This document shows, piece after piece, positions 43,450-51,259 of a DNA stretch of 62,934 nt. Each line of letters begins with the position of its first letter. Position 1 is the stretch's first letter. The notes beneath the pieces were generated by a model, which was not told the DNA's origin, searched no databases, and saw only the letters and a program-made list of their open reading frames with translations. Origin of the DNA: a virus; the IMG/VR virus record IMGVR_UViG_3300037189_005381, positions 1 to 62,934 of that record, one strand, 5' to 3'. The position numbers and the translations under genes are program-made.

Positions 43450-45366
43450 ATGACATATTCAATTAAACTTTCAAACAACAGCGTATTAGTCGATGTACCA
43501 GACGGTGCAATAGACAGTTCAACCGTATCTTTAAACTTGGTTGGAAGAAACGTTGCTGGTTATGGGTTTTATCAAAATGAAAATTTTGTACATTTATTAG
43601 AAAACTTTTCTAAAAATACTCCTCCTGACAGTCCTTTAGTTGGACAATTATGGTATGATACCTTAACAAATCAATTAAAACTTTATAGTTCTTCAGAAAT
43701 TTGGCAAGGGGTTGGTAGAATTGAACTAGCATCAACTAAACCTGCATTACTGTCATCTAAGAAGGGCGACTTTTGGTACAACACCACTTCAAACGAATTA
43801 AAAGTGTTTGATGGAACAGATTATGATTTAGTCACTACTAGTATTCCAGGTTTTGGCACTAGTAGATTAGAAGGAAGTATCATTCCAGGGATCAAAGATG
43901 GTGAATCAATTGAATCAAATAATCCAGTTTTAAAATTATTTGTTGATGATTTGTTAATTGGGATAGTATCAAAATATGCATTTGTCCCCACAACACCAAT
44001 TGTAGACTTACATGATAATATTGATAATCCTGGCAGTGTACTACCAGGTTTAAATTTGGTTGGATCATCTTTAATTAATGGTAAGGTAGATCAAACTTAT
44101 GCATTAATAGATCCAACAGATGGTCCACTTACATCAGAAAGTTTTGTTAGAACTGATAGTTCGTTAGTACAGGAAATGCAATCTAGCATTTGGACTAAGG
44201 AACACGTACATGCAGGTATTAGAGACAACGATAATGCACAATATCTAGTTAAGATTGGAAATTACACAGGATCAAATGCTGACGAAGATTTAGATGGCCA
44301 TATTGTTTATACTGGCACACGGTTAGTAATTACTTGCGCAGAACCTTTTGAACCAATTAGAGATGTAATATCTTTTGACAGTGGATTAACTAACAAAACA
44401 GTTGTTAAACCATTGAGCACTGTTGATATTGGTTCGGCAGCAGGGCCTTTTAACGCAGTATATTCTACTAGTTTAAACGGTAACTTAACTGGTACAGTGA
44501 CAGGAAACGTTATTGGCAATATAAATGGTGATAATGCTAAACTAGACAAAGTTTATACTAGAGACGGTCTTACAACAGTAGTTGATTTAACAAAGTCTAC
44601 TACTGAATTTTACGGTAAACTTGTTGGTAGTCTGCAAGGTAATACAACTGGTGATGTTACAGGAAACGTAATTGGTAACTTGACTGGTGATGTGACTGGC
44701 GATGTTACAGGAAACGTAACTGGCAACGTTACGGGCAACGTAACTGGCAATGTTACAGGCAACGTAACCGGTAATATAACTGGAAATGTACTTGCATCAA
44801 ATGGGCAAGTAGTAATTAATAATGTTACCAGAGAGTTTATTGGTACATTAACTGGAAATGCAAGTTCAGCATCAACACTATCAGTTCCAAGAACCATAAA
44901 CGGTGTGTCATTTGATGGTAGTGAAAGTATTGTGATAACAGATTCTACTAGATTGTCATTGCTAGGCGGAACACTTGCTGGACCATTGACATTGGCAGCT
45001 GATCCAATTGATTCAAGACATGCTGTTACAAAAGAATATGTTGATACTTTGGTACAAAGTAAACCTTTATTTTTTAGTTTAGATACTAGAGGATTAAATG
45101 AGACAGGGTCAGGAGCAGGTTCAGTTGTTGAACTTTTGAATTCACTAGCACCAGTTACAAATTTGATTCCACTAACAGTGTGCAGAGTTGCTTCAACAAT
45201 ACAAAACATTTCTACTACAACAAGTGCGTCATATGGAAGTTTTATTAGTATACACTATGTGAGTAGTGTAAACGTAGTCACAACAGTTAACAATCCTACA
45301 AGAAATAACGATTTAGTCTACAGAGTCAATGCAGGAAGAACAAGTTGGGAATATGTATCAGGTTAA
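43450..45366 (+). CDS. Tail fibre-like protein with TGNV repeat shaft (paralogue 3)
   Basis: A 638-residue protein sharing the N-terminal domain (SLNLVGRNVAGYGFYQNENF, VHLLENFSKNTPPDSPLVGQ, LWYDTLTNQLKLY). At about residues 400-447 lies a run of 4-residue TGNV/TGDV units, most likely a beta-helical shaft. Then come VSFDGSESIVITDSTRLSLL and PIDSRHAVTKEYVDTL, the latter shared with paralogue 2. Its last 14 bases overlap the next gene. Host binding or virion decoration is likely. Confidence 0.82.
   Translation: MTYSIKLSNNSVLVDVPDGAIDSSTVSLNLVGRNVAGYGFYQNENFVHLLENFSKNTPPDSPLVGQLWYDTLTNQLKLYSSSEIWQGVGRIELASTKPALLSSKKGDFWYNTTSNELKVFDGTDYDLVTTSIPGFGTSRLEGSIIPGIKDGESIESNNPVLKLFVDDLLIGIVSKYAFVPTTPIVDLHDNIDNPGSVLPGLNLVGSSLINGKVDQTYALIDPTDGPLTSESFVRTDSSLVQEMQSSIWTKEHVHAGIRDNDNAQYLVKIGNYTGSNADEDLDGHIVYTGTRLVITCAEPFEPIRDVISFDSGLTNKTVVKPLSTVDIGSAAGPFNAVYSTSLNGNLTGTVTGNVIGNINGDNAKLDKVYTRDGLTTVVDLTKSTTEFYGKLVGSLQGNTTGDVTGNVIGNLTGDVTGDVTGNVTGNVTGNVTGNVTGNVTGNITGNVLASNGQVVINNVTREFIGTLTGNASSASTLSVPRTINGVSFDGSESIVITDSTRLSLLGGTLAGPLTLAADPIDSRHAVTKEYVDTLVQSKPLFFSLDTRGLNETGSGAGSVVELLNSLAPVTNLIPLTVCRVASTIQNISTTTSASYGSFISIHYVSSVNVVTTVNNPTRNNDLVYRVNAGRTSWEYVSG
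44650..44790 (+). repeat. 12-base tandem repeat encoding TGNV/TGDV units
   Basis: Eleven consecutive 12-base units of the form GGNAAYGTNACN, plus a partial twelfth. In the central six units the synonymous codons alternate strictly between GTT-AC(A/G) and GTA-AC(T/C), giving a 24-base higher-order period. It codes for the shaft of paralogue 3. Confidence 0.85.
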
Positions 45367-45844
45367 TTTAATTAAGAATTATTTGACTAATGCTAGCGAA
45401 ATTATAGAATTGGCAGAAAAAGAAAAACATAATTTTTCTTTAAGACAGCCAAATGAAAAATATAATTTTTCTACAACATATGGAGATAGTCAAATGAAAT
45501 CTCTTTTTTATTTTAATATGAGTGAAGAATTAAAGGCAGCTATTTTTAAAACGTTAAGTGATGAAGATAAAACTGCTACAGGTTTTGTGATTAACAGATA
45601 TGATTCAGGAGATTTTTTAAAAAGACACAAAGATTCTCAAGGAGCATATTGGAAGTTTAAGTTGATATTTTTAAGAAGTGATAAGCCTCATTTTGTTTGG
45701 TATGATAAAGAAGGCAACAGGAACTTTGTTGAAGAAGAACCTGGAGCGTATTTAGAAATGCCTATTCATATTGAACACGAAGTAACAGAGATTGGACAGG
45801 ACGAACAACCAAAATATAGTCTTGTATTAAGTTGGGGAATATAA
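45353..45844 (+). CDS. 2OG-Fe(II) oxygenase-like protein in the fibre cluster
   Basis: A 163-residue protein from ATG 45353 (MYQVNLIKNYL), overlapping the fibre gene by 14 bases; an in-frame ATG at 45329 would add eight residues. The iron site of a 2-oxoglutarate oxygenase is visible: HKD (HxD) in LKRHKDSQGAY, the distal His in IHIEHEVTEI, and a Lys in PKYSLVLSW for 2OG binding. KLIFLRSD between them fits the jelly-roll fold. It could hydroxylate a residue of a fibre or host protein; the substrate is unknown. It is coupled to the next gene by TAATG. Confidence 0.7.
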   Translation: MYQVNLIKNYLTNASEIIELAEKEKHNFSLRQPNEKYNFSTTYGDSQMKSLFYFNMSEELKAAIFKTLSDEDKTATGFVINRYDSGDFLKRHKDSQGAYWKFKLIFLRSDKPHFVWYDKEGNRNFVEEEPGAYLEMPIHIEHEVTEIGQDEQPKYSLVLSWGI

Positions 45845-46308
45845 TGGCAAAAGAAAATAGAAAATTATTGTTTTTAAAATCTACAGGAATTCTTATTGGT
45901 GAGGTTACTGCTGACACTGACGAATCAGTGTTGGACCTGTCTAAATTTTACGTTAGAGACGTAAGTATTGACACTGCGAATCAAGAATACTGGAGTGGTG
46001 ACTATGCAACTGGACGAGTAATGTCTAGACTTGATAAACCAGTTGTTACTGAATCTACGTTAAATTACGCTACCAATTTAAAAGTTTTAGAGACCTATTC
46101 AATACACAAGCAACTGAATATTTTAGTGGACATGCTGGATAAAAATGCCACTGAAAAGACACCAGAATTTGTGGCTATGAGGGACTTTTTGAAAGCAGTT
46201 AGACAAGAACATTTACAAAAGGTACAAGCATACTCAAGTAATTCAGAAGCATACACTTGGGTATCAAAAGAACAAGAAAATGCCATGCTTTCTAAGAAAG
46301 TAGTTTAA
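45844..46308 (+). CDS. Hypothetical protein between fibre genes, 154 residues
   Basis: ATG 45844 overlaps the preceding stop (TAATG) and has GGGGA upstream. Nothing is recognised. The N-terminal half is beta-like (LLFLKSTGILIGEVTADTDE) and the C-terminal half helical (YSIHKQLNILVDMLDKNATE, REFLKAVRQEH-type). Its position between fibre genes suggests a fibre assembly chaperone or a small fibre accessory; this is inference only. Confidence 0.68.
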   Translation: MAKENRKLLFLKSTGILIGEVTADTDESVLDLSKFYVRDVSIDTANQEYWSGDYATGRVMSRLDKPVVTESTLNYATNLKVLETYSIHKQLNILVDMLDKNATEKTPEFVAMRDFLKAVRQEHLQKVQAYSSNSEAYTWVSKEQENAMLSKKVV

Positions 46309-46310
46309 TG

Positions 46311-46317
46311 GTAAATA
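46311..46317 (+). promoter_or_regulatory. Possible late promoter before paralogue 4
   Basis: GTAAATA within GGTAAATATTAG, very like the GGATAAATATTAC element at 38720. The start near 46324 would leave GAGAG as ribosome site for ATG 46340. Confidence 0.45.
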
Positions 46318-46339
46318 TTAGAAATAACTGAGAGTTGAC

Positions 46340-48394
46340 ATGCCATATACAATAAAGAAATTTAACGGTCAAACAATAGCTATAATACAGGATGGTTCTG
46401 TAGATAACATTTCTACAGATCTCAATTTGCCTGGAAAAAACTATTCTGGATACGGAAAATCATTAAACGAGAGTTTAGTATATCTATTAGAAAATTTTGC
46501 TAATTCTGTAGAACCAACAAATAAAATTACTGGACAACTTTGGTTTGATACCAGTGTTAAAAAAATTAAAATTTATAACGGAGTTGAATTTAAGCCGTTG
46601 GGCACTATTGAACATAGCGCAACAGCTCCAACAGGTCAACTAGCAGGGGATTTGTGGTTTAACACTACAACAAGCCAACTGTTTGCTTATAATGGTACTG
46701 AACATAAATTAATTGGACCGTTGTTGGTTAATCCAAATGCGGCACAATTAGTGTCTAAGATATTGATTGATACTGGCGGAAATCGCCATACAGTGTTAGC
46801 TTCACAGTTTGAAGACACTATTACTACTATATTTTCTAAAGACGAGTTTGATATTGATTCAACACAAACTCCTATAACAGGATTTGGTAAAATTTTTAAA
46901 GGTGTTACATTACCTTCAAGAACAAATTACCCAAATATTAAATTTGGGGGCATGGCTAAAACTTCAGAATCGTTGCTAGTGAACAATGTAGAAATTCCTG
47001 CGGCAAATTTTGTACAAAATACAGGAACTGGTAATCAAATTATGAATACCAGTTTATCTATTAGAGTAGAACCGTCTCTTAATAATAATGGAACATTTTC
47101 AAATGTTAAGGGTTTATTCTTAGGAAGCTCGGATAATTTCTTTTTAGGTTACAATGCTGGAACAGCATATCTTAATAATATAACTGGGTCTAATTTTAGT
47201 TTAGGCGTAACTGTTTCTGGAACACTTAGAAAAGTTATTGCAATTGATAACACTGGCATAATTCCAGAAACAGATAGTACATTTAGTCTTGGCACAAACA
47301 CTAGAAAAATTAAAAATGTTATTGCAAGTAATTTTGTTGCAGTTGATGATCCTAGTCTGCCAGTTGGTAATGCGGCATTTAGAGGAAAGGTAGAAGGAAC
47401 AACTGTATCTGCCAGTGCTGGATTTGTTGGTAGACTAGTGGGGAATGTCAATGGTAATATTGTAAAAAATGACAATACTGAAGTATTGACTATCAGTGGA
47501 TTAACTCCAGTATTTAATGGAAGAACTAATGGTAGTCACTATGGTAACGTAGTTAATTTAAATGCTCCAGTTGATCAACAAATAGCAGTTGACGTTAGTG
47601 GCACAAGTACTGTGTTTAGAGGTGCTTTTTCTGGAGTATCAGAGACTGCTTCTAAGATAAGAATTGGTAACACTGACTATGCAGGTTTGGTATCTAGTGT
47701 CAATCCAACTCCATATAGAAATACTGTAGCAGTTCGTGATGCAGATGGCAACTTGTCAGCAGTTCAATTTTTAGGAACTGCACAACAGTCTATTTCCATT
47801 TTAGATCAAAACCAAGTTCCTAGAGTCGCTTCAATAAGCAATACGCCTTTTACAATTGTAGTTAGAGATTCCAACGGTTCTATTCAAGTTGGAAACATTG
47901 CAGGTACTGCTACTAACTCAGACAGACTTGGCGGTCTAGTTCCTTCTGTTTTAAACACACCAAGTACAATTGTTGCACGTGATGCAGCCGCAGATATATT
48001 TGTCAATATTGTACATGGAACTGCGACTAGTGCTAACTATGCTGACTTGGCTGAAAAGTATCTTACAGATGCTGAATACGATGTTGGCACAGTTGTTAAA
48101 ATTGGTGGTGAAAAAGAAGTTACAGCAAGTACTTGGGGCTGTCGTGCAATTGGTGTAGTGTCTGCTAATCCTGCTTACATGATGAACAGTGGATTAGAAG
48201 GTGGAACATACATTGCATTAAAAGGTCGTGTACCAGTTAAGGTCATTGGACGTATTAAGAAGGGCGAAGACTTAATTGCATCAGACAACGGATATGCTGT
48301 AATGGCAGTGCCTCATGCTAGTAGAGTATTTGCAGTGGCTTTAGAAACCTCCGATGATGAAGGTCCTAAAGTAATTGAAGCATTAATTCTTTAA
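46340..48394 (+). CDS. Tail fibre-like protein with C-terminal autoprocessing-like domain (paralogue 4)
   Basis: A 684-residue protein with the shared N-terminal domain (DLNLPGKNYSGYGKSLNESL, VYLLENFANSVEPTNKITGQ, LWFDTSVKKIKIYNG). The middle is a repeat-containing beta-rich shaft (GRLVGNVNGNIVKND). The last 120 residues (ANYADLAEKYLTDAEYDVGT, AIGVVSANPAYMMN, ALKGRVPVKVIGRIKKGEDL) resemble C-terminal domains of many phage fibres, similar in pattern to intramolecular chaperone/peptidase G2-like domains. It ends the rightward structural block; its stop shares TTAA with the convergent thyA stop. Confidence 0.82.
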   Translation: MPYTIKKFNGQTIAIIQDGSVDNISTDLNLPGKNYSGYGKSLNESLVYLLENFANSVEPTNKITGQLWFDTSVKKIKIYNGVEFKPLGTIEHSATAPTGQLAGDLWFNTTTSQLFAYNGTEHKLIGPLLVNPNAAQLVSKILIDTGGNRHTVLASQFEDTITTIFSKDEFDIDSTQTPITGFGKIFKGVTLPSRTNYPNIKFGGMAKTSESLLVNNVEIPAANFVQNTGTGNQIMNTSLSIRVEPSLNNNGTFSNVKGLFLGSSDNFFLGYNAGTAYLNNITGSNFSLGVTVSGTLRKVIAIDNTGIIPETDSTFSLGTNTRKIKNVIASNFVAVDDPSLPVGNAAFRGKVEGTTVSASAGFVGRLVGNVNGNIVKNDNTEVLTISGLTPVFNGRTNGSHYGNVVNLNAPVDQQIAVDVSGTSTVFRGAFSGVSETASKIRIGNTDYAGLVSSVNPTPYRNTVAVRDADGNLSAVQFLGTAQQSISILDQNQVPRVASISNTPFTIVVRDSNGSIQVGNIAGTATNSDRLGGLVPSVLNTPSTIVARDAAADIFVNIVHGTATSANYADLAEKYLTDAEYDVGTVVKIGGEKEVTASTWGCRAIGVVSANPAYMMNSGLEGGTYIALKGRVPVKVIGRIKKGEDLIASDNGYAVMAVPHASRVFAVALETSDDEGPKVIEALIL

Positions 48395-49263
48395 ACTGCC
48401 ATAGGTGCTGAAATTGCACCGTGACTTTGATAATTTTCTAAACTAATATCGGACATTGCAAATTTTGTAATGTCCTTTATTTCTGGGTTTAATACCAACT
48501 TGGGGCAATCAAATGCTTCTCTTTCTAATTGCTCTTGAGCTTGTTCCAAATGGTTGTTATACAGATGAACATCGCCAAAAGTAATGATTAGTTCACCCAC
48601 ATCTAAATCACAGCATTGTGCAATCATATGTGTGAATAATGCATAAGAAGCAATATTAAAAGGCACTCCCAAAAATATGTCTGCACTACGTTGATACATT
48701 TGACAACTTAGTTTGCCGTTGTTTACATAAAATTGTGCAAAACAATGACATGGTGGCAACGCCATAGAATCAAGCTCTCCTGGATTCCACGCTGTAATAA
48801 TATGTCTGCGACCGTTAGGGTCTTCTTTAATGCCCTTGAGTAATTGTTGCAGTTGGTCCACATGGCGCACACCCATCTTGTTGACACCAAATACTGGAGC
48901 TCTCCAAGTACGCCACTGAACTCCATAAATTCGACCTAAGTCATCTTTATGTTTTTTCTGATGCTTATTGACCCAATAATCTGCATTGGCATTTTCAGAC
49001 CATATGGTCTTTTTATCACTGTTCGCATCACCGTGCAAAATTTCTTTAAGTTTGCGTTCGTCGCCACTGCCTAAAATAAACCAAAGCAGTTCACTAACTA
49101 CAGCTTTCCATGCTAACTTTTTGGTTGTGATTGCGGGGAAGCCTTTGCTTAAATCAAATCTAAGTTGCTCCCCAAATAAACTAATTGTGCCTACTCCAGT
49201 TCGATCTTCTTTTAATGAACCTTCGTTAATTATTTTTGATATGAGATTGTGATAATTATCCAT
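48391..49263 (-). CDS. thyA: Thymidylate synthase ThyA
   Basis: A 290-residue enzyme converting dUMP to dTMP using methylene-tetrahydrofolate. Key motifs: the N-terminal DRTGVGTISLFGEQLRFDL, the catalytic Cys in ALPPCHCFAQFYV (about residue 175), RSADIFLGVPFNIASYALF and the C-terminal AMAV-type end. It follows DHFR with a one-base TAATG overlap, so both steps of the thymidylate cycle are co-produced. Its stop overlaps that of the convergent fibre gene. Cytosolic. Confidence 0.97.
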   Translation of the reverse strand: MDNYHNLISKIINEGSLKEDRTGVGTISLFGEQLRFDLSKGFPAITTKKLAWKAVVSELLWFILGSGDERKLKEILHGDANSDKKTIWSENANADYWVNKHQKKHKDDLGRIYGVQWRTWRAPVFGVNKMGVRHVDQLQQLLKGIKEDPNGRRHIITAWNPGELDSMALPPCHCFAQFYVNNGKLSCQMYQRSADIFLGVPFNIASYALFTHMIAQCCDLDVGELIITFGDVHLYNNHLEQAQEQLEREAFDCPKLVLNPEIKDITKFAMSDISLENYQSHGAISAPMAV

Positions 49264-49763
49264 TAGACCTTCTTACGGTAATGCCAAATTTCAAAATTTT
49301 GATTATTATCTACACCTTCACCAAGTAGACGTCTGTCGTTCCAATGGTATTGGATAGAAGTTAAATCAATATCTTCTTCGTACACTACAAACTCTTTAAT
49401 AATGGTCACACGCCATTCATCAATATGGTCCCAAAATGCTTTGAACACATTTACACCACCTGCAATAATAATGTTTTTATCTGGGTGTGTTTCTTTAATC
49501 ATACTAATGATGTCATCAGCAGATCCTGAAACTCTTTTTACACTGTCGCTTTCTTCTAAATCTACATTATTAGAGTAGACATAGGTTACTTCTCCACGCA
49601 AATGGTGGTGCGAGTCAAAAGATTTTCGACCAACTAAAACTATATTATTTTTGGCAAGTTCTTGATAGGCATCCTTAGCTGAATATAATTCAAGCCAAGG
49701 CATACGGCCATTGATACCAATACCGCCTACTTCTGTACTAATTACGATTGCTGTTGTTGTCAT
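49263..49763 (-). CDS. Dihydrofolate reductase
   Basis: A 166-residue DHFR-type enzyme that regenerates tetrahydrofolate for ThyA. The N-terminal strand and loop AIVISTEVGGIGINGRMPW, the NADPH-binding NNIVLVGRKSFDS, and IIIAGGVNVFKAF (about residues 97-109) are typical. The start ATG 49763 has TTAGGAA upstream. It overlaps the 3' end of the preceding small gene by 26 bases. Confidence 0.88.
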   Translation of the reverse strand: MTTTAIVISTEVGGIGINGRMPWLELYSAKDAYQELAKNNIVLVGRKSFDSHHHLRGEVTYVYSNNVDLEESDSVKRVSGSADDIISMIKETHPDKNIIIAGGVNVFKAFWDHIDEWRVTIIKEFVVYEEDIDLTSIQYHWNDRRLLGEGVDNNQNFEIWHYRKKV

Positions 49764-50049
49764 TTCCTAATTTTGCTGAGGTAAAACTTACCTCACTCCT
49801 TATCATGTCAAAATCTAGCAGGTATTCGACCATGCTAACGCCGTGTAGTTCATGGACATCGCCAATTAGTTTTTCTAATTCTAGTGAGGCGGTTTCTAAG
49901 TTGCTTGCCCAATCGTCACGTAACTTAGATGCCACATCTATAGAACAAGTGTCTTGGTTTTTGAGTTCAAGTTCTACGCTTGCAATGTATTTAATCGGGA
50001 TAGCACGTAAAGATACGTCTTCCAAAATCTCCCGCCAATTTGCATCCAA
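49738..50049 (-). CDS. Hypothetical protein, 103 residues
   Basis: No family is recognised. The only standard start in frame is TTG 50049 (LDANWREILEDVSLRAIP), with AGGA 11 bases upstream; an ATA closer to AGGAG is a remote alternative. The protein is acidic with a central helix (LETASLELEKLIGDVHEL). It overlaps DHFR by 26 bases, and so probably shares its message. Confidence 0.6.
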   Translation of the reverse strand: MDANWREILEDVSLRAIPIKYIASVELELKNQDTCSIDVASKLRDDWASNLETASLELEKLIGDVHELHGVSMVEYLLDFDMIRSEVSFTSAKLGNDNNSNRN

Positions 50050-50102
50050 GCCAGATACTATCCTAACTCTCCTAGGAAAAGTACTAGAAATAACTGCCCC
50101 CT

Positions 50103-50687
50103 TTAAGCTTCTACAGCTTTAGCAGTTTTCTTTTTTGGAGGATCTAAGTCGTCTGCCTGTTTACGCAGAGTTTGTGCTTCTTTAAACAATGCATCTGCTT
50201 GACTACGTAGACTCTTGGCTAACTTAGTATCATCTAATACTTCATTTATACTAGCAATATCGGCAACTGGAGTTTCTGTAATTTGTGCAATTTCAGTAAC
50301 CTCACCTTTCTTGCCACCAGCTAGCTCCTCTAAAGATATTCCTTTTTGTTCCGCAATAAGTTTATTCAACTCATCTAAAGAAATTGACTGACTTGGTGTT
50401 GGTGTTACAATAACATCCTTAGTTGAAATCTTTCTAAGTTTTTTATTGTAATGTAACCAAGCTAACATTTCACTGTTATCTGGGAATCTGCGAGTTGCAA
50501 GGATTGTAGCTAACTCAAATGCACCTTGTGATTCAGGAGTTTGCAACTCAGTCATCAGTGCATCGTGGTGAGTGGGCCCCAGCCCTTGGGTACCCACCAC
50601 AAGACAACTGTGTGGATCACCCGGAATTGTTCGAAAAACAATGACAACTGGGGCATCATTATTTTTCATTTTTCCGACGTGTTTCAT
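50103..50687 (-). CDS. Conserved hypothetical protein, 194 residues
   Basis: The first 100 residues look like a folded domain (VVIVFRTIPGDPHSCLVVGT; HDALMTELQTPESQGAFELA; LAWLHYNKKLRKI), followed by a mixed, more flexible part with DVIVTPTPSQSISLDELNKL and a basic Lys-rich end (PPKKKTAKAVEA). Similar proteins occur in marine T4-like phages without known function. The C-terminal helix (SQADALFKEAQTLRKQADDL) may be a coiled coil. AAGGAAAA precedes the ATG. Confidence 0.75.
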   Translation of the reverse strand: MKHVGKMKNNDAPVVIVFRTIPGDPHSCLVVGTQGLGPTHHDALMTELQTPESQGAFELATILATRRFPDNSEMLAWLHYNKKLRKISTKDVIVTPTPSQSISLDELNKLIAEQKGISLEELAGGKKGEVTEIAQITETPVADIASINEVLDDTKLAKSLRSQADALFKEAQTLRKQADDLDPPKKKTAKAVEA

Positions 50688-50696
50688 TTTTTTTCC

Positions 50697-50957
50697 TTAT
50701 TGTTTTGGTGCTTCTGCGGCACCTTCAGTTTTAGCTGGTGCAATGTGATTTAGAAATGCTTCTAAACGATTATACACTTGGCCAACACTAGCTAATTCAC
50801 CTGCTTTAAATGTACCGCGTTGACTTGCAACGTCAATAATTGTGCGTAATGCTTGTAGATCATTGACAGTTAGGTCAGGTGCTGGTGCTTGTGCAGGTGT
50901 TGCCTCAGCGGCTGTTGCTACAGTTTCTGTTGCTTGTACTTCAGTTTGCTCACTCAT
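50697..50957 (-). CDS. Conserved small protein, 86 residues
   Basis: An Ala/Pro/Glu-rich N-terminus (about 30 residues) is followed by a helical conserved-looking core, LTVNDLQALRTIIDVASQRG, then VGQVYNRLEAFLNH. Similar small proteins accompany the upstream and downstream genes in marine T4-like phages. Function unknown. The ATG at 50957 shares four bases with the preceding stop (ATGA), and TAGGAGA precedes it. Confidence 0.78.
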   Translation of the reverse strand: MSEQTEVQATETVATAAEATPAQAPAPDLTVNDLQALRTIIDVASQRGTFKAGELASVGQVYNRLEAFLNHIAPAKTEGAAEAPKQ

Positions 50958-51244
50958 TTATTTCTCCTATTTTCTAAATATGGGCATGTAAGCATGAACA
51001 TTGTCAATTCTCTTGGATCTTCAAATCCAATTTTAGTTGACTCTGTCATAAAATTTCCATTAGATATATTAAGCTCTGATTGCACACAAAACCTACTATT
51101 TAGGTTTGTATAAATCCATCTTGTCAATGTAGGTTTATCACAATCTACATCAACATAGACGCTTTCAAAGTGTTTTGGAATACGATGTACTACTCGATAG
51201 TCCAAAACATTTAAAGGATTCAGTGTACCATTTTTCAGTGGCAT
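50954..51244 (-). CDS. Conserved hypothetical protein, 96 residues
   Basis: A single small domain: VVHRIPKHFESVYVDVDCDK, ITRWIYTNLNSRFC-like middle and EDPRELTMFMLTCPYLE at the end. No domain name is known to me. A perfect TATAAATA late promoter lies 17 bases upstream, so this gene starts a late unit running towards thyA. Confidence 0.75.
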   Translation of the reverse strand: MPLKNGTLNPLNVLDYRVVHRIPKHFESVYVDVDCDKPTLTRWIYTNLNSRFCVQSELNISNGNFMTESTKIGFEDPRELTMFMLTCPYLENRRNK

Positions 51245-51259
51245 AATAATCTACGCAGT

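Noticed and set aside
44650-44790. Repeat array considered as CRISPR
   Set aside because: Units are 12 bases without spacers and lie in frame within a coding gene.
44610-45209. A 199-codon frame on the minus strand opposite fibre paralogue 3
   Set aside because: It is the antisense shadow of the TGNV repeat and neighbouring codons; Pro/Val/Leu repeats mirror the coding strand and no ribosome site fits.
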